A stretch of DNA of 64,000 nucleotides from Posidonia oceanica (taxonomy: Eukaryota; Streptophyta; Magnoliopsida; Alismatales; Posidoniaceae). The notes below the pieces were generated by a model that searched no databases, was not told the DNA's origin, and worked only from the letters and a program-made list of their open reading frames with translations. The translations under genes were made by a program, and so were the position numbers. Every line of letters starts with the position of its first letter. Positions within the stretch are counted from its first letter, which is position 1. Positions 11,969 through 21,946 of this stretch are shown one piece after another. The stretch is from positions 30,806,001 to 30,870,000 of the forward strand of contig JAZBRS010000049.1 of assembly GCA_037176725.1 (NCBI GenBank). The letters are read 5' to 3'.

Positions 11969-12053
11969 AGGATACTTCTTTGGCTTTGTTTGCTTTGTTG
12001 ACCCGGTTGTGCTCCGGGGTCTCTTTGATTTGCTCTCAGTTCTGCTTTGATTT

Positions 12054-12143
12054 GTTGGACGCTGGATTTGTAGCGTTCAACGTTGGACGGACTAAAAGCC
12101 GCGGCTAACGTTGGACGGCAAGAAGGCTACGTATAACGTTGCG
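12054..12143 (+). promoter_or_regulatory. Hairpin cassette upstream of the first PMD gene of E
   Basis: Repeated arms GTTGGACGC, GCGTTCAAC, GTTGGACGG and GGCTAACGTTGG form successive short inverted repeats. A possible TATA-like word (TATATTA) lies near 12239, about 120 bases before the first exon. The same cassette type is found in the LTRs of C and D. Confidence 0.55.
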
Positions 12144-12373
12144 AGATAGACTGCTTGTCTTTCCTGTTCGGGTACCACCATTTTGGCAGTAAATCTCCGA
12201 TTTTCTTTGTGTTTCCATTCCGATGAAGGCTCCACGGCCTATATTAGACCCCATCTTGGCATGGATCTTGCAGTACAAACACTGATCTTTCTCTCTTTAT
12301 TGATTTTTACCATTTGCAAGGAATTGCGCTTCTTCTCATGGATTTGAATGATATCCCGCGTCATGCCTTCTAA

Positions 12374-13695
12374 GTGGCTATCTTTTCTTCTCCTTTCGAC
12401 ACAATGCAACTTCGGCTGGAGGCTATACCTAATCACTTGGCGAACCTTTTGGTGCATGAGATGGTATTTTCCACTTTCGTTATTACTTCATGCTCCCATT
12501 CTTGTATTCTTTTATCTCTGTTGATTTTGTTACTTCATAGCCCTTGGCCTCTTCCAACAACAAACGCGATTCGAAAGCCTACCAGTTGGACTAGGTTCAG
12601 CAATTCTGCTCTTGGGCGTTGAAGAAGTATCGAGAGCGCTTGGAGGAGGCTGGCCTTTGTCAAGCTCTCCGTCAGTTGCAGCAACCTGTTGACTGGAAGG
12701 TGCTTTTTGGCCTCTACGGGCTGTGGAATCCTTTGACCCACACATTTTTTACCTCTTCAGGGGAGTTGACCATTCTTTTGGAGGAGGTGAGCGTCCTTTT
12801 AGGCACCCGACAGGCCGACCCGTCCATTTACTATAGAGATGCCTATCTTTTGCCGATCGGGGTGGTAGGCTCTTTTTCTCTCTTAAAGCGCATCTTTGGC
12901 CCTGTTGTTGTGCCGGAGGACCTGGTGCTAAACGATTGTATCAATCTCTCCTCCTTGTGGAAGTTTTTCTGGAAGCAACGCGATAGCATCCGCTCCGAGG
13001 CTTCTTGCTTGGAGTGTGTCTTCATTCTGATCGAGGGGCTGGTATTCTTTCCAAATGAAACCCTAACCCTCAACGCTTATCATGCTGAGCTCATGTGCAT
13101 CTGCGTTCGCAATTCCGAGAAATGCCTAAGTCAATCTGTATTGGCTTTTACTATCCGGGGCTTATCTAGTGCCTACCTTGGGGGACCGTTCTTCAGCTCG
13201 CCTTTCCTAGTTCTGCGCTGGTTGGAGGAGCATTTTCTACTGTCTGCTTTTGATGCTACCCTTCCCCTGGAGGAGTACATTCGCCGTCTATGTGCCTGTG
13301 AGGTCAAGCCCCAAATGGACTCCTTCAGTCCTCCTTCGTCTTTCAGGACGGTGTCTGACCTAGAGTATTTCCTAACACTGATTGGGGCAACCGAGTTTGT
13401 GAGGTACAACCCCCAGCGATGCTTCTCGATGCTGGGCACTCCCCGGGCCATACCTCCCTTGCCTCGTTTCTCTGACATGATTCTCCCGCGCTTGAGAAAC
13501 AACCCTGGGGACGTCATTCAGGTTTTCTATCAGGCCGGCACTTGGGACGGGAAGGGGCGGAACCGGGTCCTCTCTTTGTGGGAAAATGCAAATGCGGACC
13601 GCAAAGCCATTTCCCTCGCCACTCATGACGCTTGGTATGAGGGCGTGAGGCCCAAATTATTTATTGAGTTTCTTGCGAACAAGCAAAAGTTGTAA
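12374..13695 (+). pseudogene. Plant mobile domain (PMD)-type protein, E gene 1
   Basis: A two-exon gene can be read. Exon 1 (~12374-12463) encodes RLEAIPNHLANLLVHEM; a 77-base GT-AG intron follows (12464-12540); exon 2 (12541-13695) encodes about 384 residues ending LANKQKL. The motif LTILLEEVSVLLGT is the hydrophobic-LEE/LED-V-x2-L-x-G signature of PMD/aminotransferase-like plant proteins, preceded by the aromatic LYGLWNPLTHTFF segment. PMD proteins such as MAIN and MAIL1 act in the nucleus in silencing and genome stability; the role of transposon copies is not established. Exon 2 has one in-frame TAG at 12592, and the start is uncertain because an ATG at 12363 is out of frame by one base. 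B gene 1 is the counterpart with the same intron position. Confidence 0.72.
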
Positions 13696-14091
13696 TCAGT
13701 ATTTTATTTTTAATCATCAATAAAGTCATTTTTATTTTCCTTTGCCTACTTCCCTTCCTTCTGGCATATTTTCATGGTTTTTTATCAAAGAGAACTTAAG
13801 TTCAGAAAACTCCCCGTAATAGAGGTGTTAGACGCGTGAACTGCTACGTCCAATGTTATCCGCAAGCGTTCCTGCGTATAACGATCTCCCTTCTTTGGGG
13901 CGTTAGCCGTGTTAGTTTATGCGGACAACGTTTCAATGCCTCCGATGCATTGGACGTCCCAGTACATGCGTAGAACGTTGATTAGTATAAAGCCTCCGTC
14001 TTACACAACGAGCGGACTCCTTGCTCTTCTTCTCCGGCAACTGTGAGCTCTCCAGCGACATTTTTTTCTTATTCCGGCGAAGTCGCTCCAA
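13696..14091 (+). promoter_or_regulatory. Intergenic region with hairpin cassettes and TATA box before E gene 2
   Basis: After the end of gene 1, which is followed by AATAAAG at about 13719, the stretch 13825-13883 and 13899-13980 holds paired arms of the GTTAGACGC/ACGTCCAAT and GTTAGCCGT/GCGGACAAC kinds. TATAAAG lies at 13986-13992, about 100 bases before the ATG at 14092. This is the clearest promoter layout in the window: hairpins, TATA box, start codon. Confidence 0.6.
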
Positions 14092-16292
14092 ATGGAGAAA
14101 CGGATTTCTCATTTGTACTCTCAGATGGCAAAACGTGCCTGGACGGGACCAGGGCCTTCGACTCCTAGCGAGCCTGTGTCGGAGACTCCGGTAGCGGCCC
14201 TGACTGTAGGGGAGACGACGGCAATGGCTGTAGAGTCTGCTGCTGGAGCTGTGGTCGGTGGAGCGGCGACCATGGAGACCGGCACTATGGCTCCGGAGAT
14301 GGTGGCCGTGACTGCGGGAGCTGGGACGGCGTCTAGGGAAGCCATGGAGGTGGGCCCGGCTGCTATGGAGGTGATGGTCGTGGTGACTGAGGTGGTGGCT
14401 GGCGGTGATGCCGCAAAGGCTGAGGTGGCTACCGGGTAGTGGGTGACGATGCCACGGAGGTCGAGGTGGCGATCATAGGCGCTGTGGCTGCAGAAACAGA
14501 GACGGGGACTACCGACGATGATGCTGCAGAGACTGGGGCAGTTTCAAGCGTGTGTTCCGGTGATCCTACCAGTTTTGAGGAGGAGGAATCGGAGGAGACA
14601 GTTTCCGAGGAGGAGGAGCCTGAGGCGGCGTCTGTCGATCCTTTAGTTGCCCAATTTGGCGAGGACGACGAGTGGTACTGCAATATTTTAGACTTCGTCC
14701 AGCAAGAGCAAGAGGGTGGTGCCATGGATCCCCCAGACTTTTGGCGAGCCCAGATTCCCCATGACAAGGTTCAGGCGTCAGGACCGCGTAGGGATGCGTC
14801 TCGGCTGGTGTATGCCACTGCCACTTTGGCCTTGAAAGGACAAGTAACCTTCCTCTTAATCTCTTCGTCATTTTAGTTTGATTATATCTACCCGCTTGAC
14901 AATTCTTTTCTTCTCGTCTGCAGAGTCAAGCCCCAGCGGTGATTCGGTGCTACTAGGGGCGGGTCCGCCGGTCCTATGATATGCTGGCTCCCTTTCAGCA
15001 GGAGCACTTAGGAGAAATGGGATTCAGACCTTTCCTGTCTATTCCCGACTTTCCCCTTCGTCTCATGTTCCTGGAGGCAGTGGCGGAGCGGTACAACTTC
15101 CAAACCAGTTCCATAGTCACGAGGGAGGGCGAGTTCGTCCTTTTGCTAGAGGACATGGCCCGGCTAACTGGCCTATGAGTGACAGGCCGCCCGGTGACTG
15201 GACGAGTTCACTCAGATCATACCGGTATGGTGAGGGAGCTAGTAGGTAGGCGAGTGACCATGCACGGGCACCAACTTGTATTTATTTCTTCTGTGATTCG
15301 CCAGGCTGAGGAGTTGACAGCGACGGTGGCTGGACCTGGTGTAGAGGCTGACCAGCAGCTCAGGGCTTTCCTGTTGGTGTTGTTCGGGGAGGGCCTCTTC
15401 TCCCATGCTTCTTCCAAGCTGTCTGTTGCCTTTCTGCCCCTTCTGGCAGATTTGGATCGGGTGGGGGAGTATGCCTAGGGTGCGGCCAGCCTGGAGCACC
15501 TGTACTCTACACTCTTCCACTTCACGGATGGTAGTTCTCGCCAGCTAGGTGGGAATCTGTCCTTTCTTCAGGTAAAAATGCGTACTTAAATTTGCAACTT
15601 TCAAGAATATTGCTGGACATTATGTGCTACTGAAAGCTTCCTCGTTTTGCTTTTTTTCTTTGTGCAGATGTGGGCATGGGATCACTTTGTTTTCTTGCAT
15701 CCTGCCCCTCCTCCCGTTCCTCCAGCCGGCGTTCCTTTCCCCCGAGGATTATTCTGGGCTGATGCTGAGCAAGCCCTCGAGCCTACGGATGACAACCGCT
15801 ATGTTGGTCGCTTGCTTTTCGAGTTGCTGGTTCCAGCTCAAGTAATTTGACTTTTCAGCTTTTGTTTATTTATTTATGCCACCTGCTGACATGTATTGCT
15901 CCCTTCAGGTAAGCTGGCATCCATATGCTGAGGGAGAGCATGCAGACGTTCCTGAGATTGCCCGTGACCGGGCAGTTTTTGACTGAGATGTGTGGATCCA
16001 TTGCTGGAACCACTGCCATTTTCAACAGATTAGCAGGGCGTTACGGCAGCTGGGGCACCGGCAGATTCAACCTCTACCACCTCCTCATAGGGTTTGGTGA
16101 GAGACACGCAGTGGGGGGAGCCGTGCTCGCCATTGGATGGACGTCTATGGTCCGCAGCTCCTGGACTGGGCTCGCCGTGGTTCTCCTGCTGGGACAGACA
16201 CGACAGAGAAGGATGAGGTGGTGAGGGCCGAGTGGATGGACCAGGAGTTCTCTTCCTTGATGGTCTTCCACCGGTCCCACTTCCTTGGGCGC
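14092..16292 (+). pseudogene. PMD-type protein, E gene 2, truncated by insertion of element B
   Basis: Four exons can be drawn with GT-AG introns: 14092-14843, 14924-15571, 15668-15841 and 15909-16292. The first encodes a low-complexity Ala/Val/Glu-rich region and acidic stretches. The second carries the PMD core, FVLLLEDMARLTGL, after MGFRPFLSIPDFPLRLMFLE. The third encodes WAWDHFVFLHPAPPPVPPAG. The last ends at SSLMVFHRSHFLGRC where the LTR of B begins. In-frame stops occur in exon 2 (TAG ~14954, TGA 15176, TAG ~15476) and exon 4, and there is a frameshift near 14437. Intron positions match B gene 2, where the homologous text continues past the break. Function is unknown beyond the PMD family. 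Confidence 0.7.
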
Positions 16293-17817
16293 TGTGGATG
16301 GATTTTTGGGGTGCTTGAGTTGAAGATGCTGGCGCCTCCACATACGTCGTCAACTTTGTTGTGATCGCCACTCGCCTTTGGGTAGACAAGACACCTGGGG
16401 GAGATTATGATGATGTGGATCCTCGGACCACTAGATCGACGGCTGGATGTCGTCTAGCGGCTTCCTCGTGCTACGTAAGCTCCTTCCTTCCCTTCAAAAC
16501 AAATGACATGGATCTAGATTAGCTCAAGTGTAGTAGTCAGCAACAGAAGTAAATGAAACAACATGACTAAAAAAAACAAATACTAACCGGGGGTTGTTCC
16601 CCGCATGCATATGCTATGGGTCCTATGCTAAGGAATGTAAAAATGCAATGAAAAATTAGATTGGAGGAAGATACTCCCTTTCACCCTTATGCTGAAATGC
16701 AATGGAGCTGGAAGGAAGCATGGTTAGAGCTCCGGCGTAGCTGAGGATCTCTGGGATCGGAGATAGAAGCTTAGGTTGGTAGCCTCTTGAGGATAGGAGA
16801 TAGAGTTTCTGGATTGGAAACCTAGCCCTCTGAAGGTGGCTTACAAAACTGACAGGGCTCTGCCTCGCTTGGAAATTCTTCTCCCAAAAATTCCGACTGG
16901 GGGGAATTTCTCTCTCAAAAATTCCGACTCTCAAACCACTGGCCTAAGGGGTCTATTTATAGACTCTAGGGGGTGAGGATGGTTGGAGTTCAGAAAATTC
17001 TAGAGAAAGTAGCAGTTAGGGTTAGTCGCCGATTGAGGTGGCGACTAAGGCTAGCAACCGCCCAATCAAAGTGTGGGAAGACCCGGGAACGAGGCCATGA
17101 CTATTAGTCGCCGGTTGAGCTGGCGTCTAAAGGTCGAGGCGGTCATGGGAAATAACTGTGGAAAAGTGGTTAAAGGGAGCCACGATTGGTAGCCGCCGCA
17201 TGGAGCGACGCCTAATGGTCAAGAATCGTGGGGAAGACCGAGGCAGCTCCACAACCGCTTAGCCACCGGATGAGCTGGCGCCTGAGGGTTGAGGGGATTG
17301 TGGGAACCAACCGCTGCAGCCCACAACCGCCCAGTCGCCTTTCCAGTCAGCGTCTATATGAGTTGCCTCCTCATATGGCATTTGGCTTAGCCGCCTCTGA
17401 TGTTGGCACCTGACTTAGTCTGCCGGATAGGGGGCGACTATTGTAGTCGCCTCGCTAAGAGGCAACTAACTGAGTCGCCTCCCCAGCTGGCAACTAGTAA
17501 GCTTAGGTCATTTCCAGCCCTCTTCCTGGGAAACAAGATAGTCTATGAAATCAAGAAGGCATCTCTATTAACTCAAATCTACCACGAATCTGAGTAGAAG
17601 TGAAGGATACCTAGGGTACCCGGACTTGCCACGAGCCTGAGTGAGTTAGCTCTGCCACAGCCAACAACCTGAGTCAAGGTAGGATCAAGTGATACTTTAA
17701 AGAGGTCAAGCAATATCTAGAAGACGTGTTATCAAAACTTAGGCACGAGATTTGGGGAGCCCCAAGGTTTCCATCCTCAGAAGAGCTCTCAGAAATGCGA
17801 AAAGTAGGATATCTACA
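16293..17817 (-). repeat. 3' LTR of element B
   Basis: In reverse complement it starts TGTAGATATCC at 17817, after the PPT, and ends ATCCACA at 16293 (1525 bp). It aligns over its whole length with the A LTR, clearly diverged. TATAAATAG on the - strand lies at 16953-16961. A PBS-like AGTGGCGATCAC is at about 16366-16377, inside the LTR end region. Confidence 0.87.
17022..17500 (-). promoter_or_regulatory. Eight U3 hairpins of the B LTR
   Basis: The clearest is 17022-17048, with arms TTAGTCGCC and GGCGACTAA around a nine-base loop. Related hairpins of about 27 bases lie at 17104-17130, ~17190-17216, ~17261-17290, ~17331-17356, ~17385-17420, 17444-17470 and 17473-17500. Arms are kept, loops differ. 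They are upstream of the - strand TATA box at 16953-16961. Confidence 0.65.
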
Positions 17818-18850
17818 GATGCCCCTCCTTGGAGTCGATCTTGGAACAAGATTAGGTCCAAGGCAAGAACGATGTCCTATTGAGCATTTCCTGAAAAGGG
17901 GAGCTCCATCTCAAACAATTTGCCACTGAAGTAGCCAAAGAAAAAGATAAAAAGAGGGTTTAAATTGCCATCAAATTGGAGACTCAGGCATAGAAGGGTC
18001 AAGTCGGTTTCGAAACTTGTGTCGTAGCCGAAGTCAAGACTAGGTCAACCGTGTAGAGGTGTTCCAATGGGGAAAGAACTAAGGAGGAAATCGTGGGATG
18101 TTATTCCAGCACGATCGAAAGGAGAGTATGACATCTTGTTTGAGACTTCACTCAGATTGGAATTGATAAGAGGATAGGTATAAACTGGGTTGGCTCTAGG
18201 AGAATCATAAGCTTAAAGGGTTTCTAATACTCTTGAAGAACAATGCTCCGTCCGTGCTCCACCTCCAATGATATGAGAAAGTGCATGAATGCATGATTCA
18301 AACACACGATGACAATGCAAGGTCAACACGCAATGCAATGAATGGTCCATATGCTAGGTTAGGTCGGCGGGGTACGGTTGGTCCCAAACCATATGGACAT
18401 ATGCAAAATGAATGAATGCAATTTGTTGTAGTCAAGTGTTTTCCGTCCTCAAGTGTGACCAACACTCTCTGAAAAGGACCGTCGTCCCACAGCTCGATTT
18501 GGCAAGTAAAGAGGTTCCGTAGAGAGAGAACCGGGTGAGGGAGTGAACCCTTCATTTGCCAATTCAATATGTTGTCAGGTGTTTGCAGTGGTTGCGGTGG
18601 ACGGCGTGTGAACTCAAGGCAAGAGTTCATTCCTCGGCTTCGCAGTAGTAGATAGTCTGTTCTAAAGGTTTAGTCGCCTCTTGACTGGGCGGCTATGCTA
18701 ATTGTCGATTGACAGGGCGACATGCGATCTCCTGGCTTAATCAGTTCAGAAATCGTTTTAAACCCTGATTCTTTTGATAAGGGGAGATAAAAGACGGCCG
18801 TCCTTGCTTTTCAGGAAGCATTCTACACAAGTAAACTCCTTATCTTGACC
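17818..18850 (-). other. PPT, 3' noncoding region of B, and left cargo border
   Basis: On the - strand the tract CCAAGGAGGGGCATC precedes the LTR (17818-17835). The part up to about 18575 matches A 5735-6535. From about 18575 the homology to A stops; this is the left border of the cargo. At 18668-18745 two hairpins with TAGTCGCC/GGGCGGCTA-type arms lie about 100-180 bases upstream of the first cargo ATG (18851), with an A/T-rich GATAAAAG word near 18786. Confidence 0.65.
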
Positions 18851-20195
18851 ATGAAGCTTCCTTCCTTCTCTTCTTCAACCTTCCAAGTGAAGAGGGTGGT
18901 TGATATCCCCAACCACTTGATGAAAGCTATCCGAGATGACCAAGTATGTTCTCCTCTTTGTCTTTGCATGCTTTTCTTTGTGGCTTTGTCTCTGAATGTT
19001 GCTTGTTTAGGCCGTAGTGAACCTCACGGGTTGCCCAGACTTCCACAATTCTTTCCGGTATACCCTGCCATGGGTGGCTGGCTTGATCAATCGAGTAGAG
19101 GATAACAAGCATCTCTTCGGGTGCAGTGGTTTCAACAAGCTACTTGATCTGATTCGCACACCTGTGCCTTGGCCCTTGTTGCATGCCTTGATGGCTTTCT
19201 GAAATGGCTCTTCCAACACCTTCAACCTTCCTTGTGGGGAGACTTTGATCACATGTGAGGAGGTGTCCTCTTTGCTTGGGTTGGTGGTGGAATCTACTGA
19301 AGTGGCAGATGATCGTTTCTCCATTTCCATTGAGACAGTGGGCTCCAAGAAGATAGGCGGGTATTTAGCAATGGATCAGGAGGCTAACAAGGCTTTGATG
19401 CACTCGAGGAGACTCTTTCTTCGAGGCCTGTGGGAGGTTCTTATCACCAGACAACTTACTGAGGCTGAACTAAGGAAGTGCTTGTTCGTAGTAGTCGGTG
19501 GCCTTGCCTTGTTTGCAGACGCAAATTTCACAATGGATCTCCTAATGTTGGTGGCTGTTCGTCCAGACTTGTGCTTGGCTCCTGCTGTGTTGGCTTACAC
19601 CATGGAGGGGCTCACCAGTGCCTCTTGTTCAGGGAAGTTCTTTGGTTCTCCACTGCTGCTGCACAGGTGGTTCATGTCTCATTGTCGTTGTGATACGGAT
19701 TTCGCCGGCCTGAGCTTCCATGACTGCGTTCTCCGCCTTGGACGCTTGTCACTGCAGGATTTTGACTCTATTTCGAAGCTGCCTGGAGCTCATAAGGCGC
19801 GGGTGATGAGCACAGTTCATAGTGACCTTGAGCTTGTCTTGGTGAGTGCTGCATCGTTAGTGTTGTATCCCATCCATCGTTGTCCACGTCTGCTGAATCA
19901 GGAGCTAGTTGTCCAGGCCGATGCAGTTCTGACTCCTCCGATCCGCGTTCGCAAGGTAGACGGTGATCGAGATGAGAGGATGGTCTTGGAGTACATAGCA
20001 CGCTGGGTTCACATCGGCAAGTGAGTGTCCCTGAGTGCACCTCGGCTTTCTGCAACTGCTCGGGAGTCCCAGGAGTCAAAGTACGTGAAGTGGTATGCAC
20101 GGTGCTGCCCCACCCCTCAGAAATATGCTGATGACAGGCAGGAATTCCTGAAGATGCTTGGGCTCAACCGCTCTAGCATGGCAATGCATGGCTGA
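18851..20195 (+). pseudogene. PMD-type protein, B cargo gene 1 (antisense to element B)
   Basis: Exon 1 (18851-18943) encodes 31 residues ending NHLMKAIRDDQ. A 67-base GT-AG intron (18944-19010) follows, then exon 2 (19011-20195) of about 395 codons ending MAMHG. The PMD signature LITCEEVSSLLGL lies near 19240-19280. Later conserved text includes LRKCLFVVVGGLALFAD and VLAYTMEGLTSA, matching CVFILIEGLVFFPN and VLAFTIRGLSSA of E gene 1, so the two genes are homologous. Two in-frame TGA codons (19201 and 20022) break the frame. The gene runs opposite to the retrotransposon that carries it and has kept its intron. Function unknown beyond the family. Confidence 0.72.
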
Positions 20196-21946
20196 TTATG
20201 TTTTAAATTTTAATTTGAAGTTGAGTTGAATCATGTCTTAGTTTTTAAGTTCGGGTTGAATTATGTTTTAGTTTTTTGAGTTTAAGTTTGGGTTGAATTA
20301 CATTTTAGTTTCTGAGTCGTGTTTTGTCGTTTGTTAATGTATAAGTTTGTGTTTTAGAGGGAAATTAAAGGAAGAAACCCTCTACCCCTATTAGCCGCTG
20401 CGAAGAGTGGCGCCCTATCCAGTTGCCTCCTTTTAAGGCGTCTAGTGTCGCGCCTCTTCAGAAGGTTCAAACTGAAGCGGGATGGTCGACGCACGAAGAA
20501 GCTGGAGGGTCAGTCGCCGTCTGTGGAGCCGTCTGAGTGAGTCACCGGCTCTCGTGGCGACCAGGGTGCGAGTCCAATAACAAAACTGGACCGTTGCCCC
20601 CCTGTTTTCCAGACCTTCAAACTCTTTCCTCTCCCTCTCCTTCGTTCGACAGCGACGGCGGTGGACGGCTGGAGAGGGGACAGTGGGTTTTGGGAGAATG
20701 ATTTTAGTTTTTGGAATTATTATGGAATTATTGTGGAATGGAAATTTAAGTTAAGTTATGGAAATTCGATGTTTAACTTAGGTTTCTTATAGAAATTTTA
20801 ATTTCGGTTTTAGTTTGGTTTAATGAATTCAGTTTTTAGTTTAATTAATTCAGTTTTTAGTTCAATTAAAAATTCAATTTTTAGTTTTAATTAAAAATTC
20901 AATTTTTAGTTTTAATTAAAAATTCAGTTTAAAAATTTAGTTTAAAAATTCAGTTTTTGATTCAATTAAAAATTCAGTTTTTAGTTTTAATTTATGGAAA
21001 ATCTGAATTTTTAAGTCCTAATTGTGGAAATTTAGATTTAAATTCAATTTGGTTTAAGTTCATGGAAAGTTGATTTAAATTTTTAGGCTTTAATTCAGTT
21101 ATTTAGTTATTTAAAGTTATGTTTTAAATGCTAAAATGATGAATGTGAATCCCCCTTTTTTTTCTTTTTTGATGTAAATGGAAATTTTTCTTTGTTTTTG
21201 ATGTGAAATGTCAAAGGGAAATGGAAATTTTTCTTTGTTTTTGATATGAAATGTGAAATGGGAACGAAATTCTTGATGTGAATGTGAAATATGAATGAAA
21301 TTCTTGACGTGAATGTGAAATGTGAATAAAATTCTTGATGTGAAGATTTGAATGTTCATTTAGTGGAAATATGAATATATGTTGTTGATTTGCAGGGAAA
21401 AAAAATTTTAGTTGAAATTATAGGGGAGGTTATGGCGAATTTTTTCTAGAAATTTAGGGGATTTTATGGAATTTAGATTAATTTTTTTGGGATTTTGAAT
21501 GTAGAGGATTTGGCTTTGGGATTCCATTGTTAAGTTTTAATCGTATTATCAATAAAGGAATAAAGGAATTAATGGTATTTTTGTTACCTAAATGGATTAG
21601 TGAAAGGTTTAAGTTGGATTGGGTTTAATTTTTTTAGAGGTTTTATTTTAAAGTTAGGATATTTAAAGATGTTTAATTCTAAGGATGAATTTTAAAAGAT
21701 AGACTTCAAGAGTTTTAATTTTAAGGATTTTTAAAGGATTAATCTACTTTAAAGATTAATTTTAAGGATTGAATTTTAAGGATTGATTTTAAGTTTAAAC
21801 TGGTTAGTTAAAGTGATGTCTTGAGTTTTCTTTTCTTTCTTTTTTTTCGGTTAATGTTTAGGCGGATTACTTAATGTTCAAGAAAATGATTAAGGAGATT
21901 ATTAATGATTTTAACTGGCTATGCTCTGCTTGTGGCACCATTTCAG
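20196..21946 (+). other. Cargo intergenic region: hairpins and A/T-rich short repeats
   Basis: At 20392-20575 four hairpin-like pairs use AGCCGC/GTGGCGCC, AGTTGCC/GGCGTCT, AGTCGCCG/GCCGTCTG and AGTCACCGG/GTGGCGAC arms. The stretch 20580-20700 is pyrimidine-rich and GC-rich and may hold the transcription start and an untranslated first exon of gene 2; I cannot define it. At 20790-21010 words like AGTTTTAATTAAAAATTCA repeat several times. At 21180-21345 GAAATTTTTCTTTG and GAATGTGAAAT words repeat in tandem. The rest is A/T-rich and probably intron. Confidence 0.5.

Larger units (their letters stand above)
8107..16292 (-). mobile_element. Element E: partial Tat-like retrotransposon, 3' region plus antisense PMD cargo
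   Basis: This segment lies between the right end of A and the left end of B. Its spacer at 8540-8620 matches the 3' noncoding region of B (18410-18500) in the same orientation and that of A (5810-5900) in reverse. E therefore reads on the - strand and its 3' end is to the left. It carries a tandem array and two PMD-type genes on the + strand, as B does. B interrupts its second gene at 16292/16293. No LTR or pol of E is in the window, so the assignment to a retrotransposon rests on this comparison. Confidence 0.6.

Noticed and set aside
12054..12143. tRNA-like or MITE-like foldback
   Set aside because: The pairing is made of short repeated arms without a cloverleaf, CCA-ready end, long terminal inverted repeats or target duplication.
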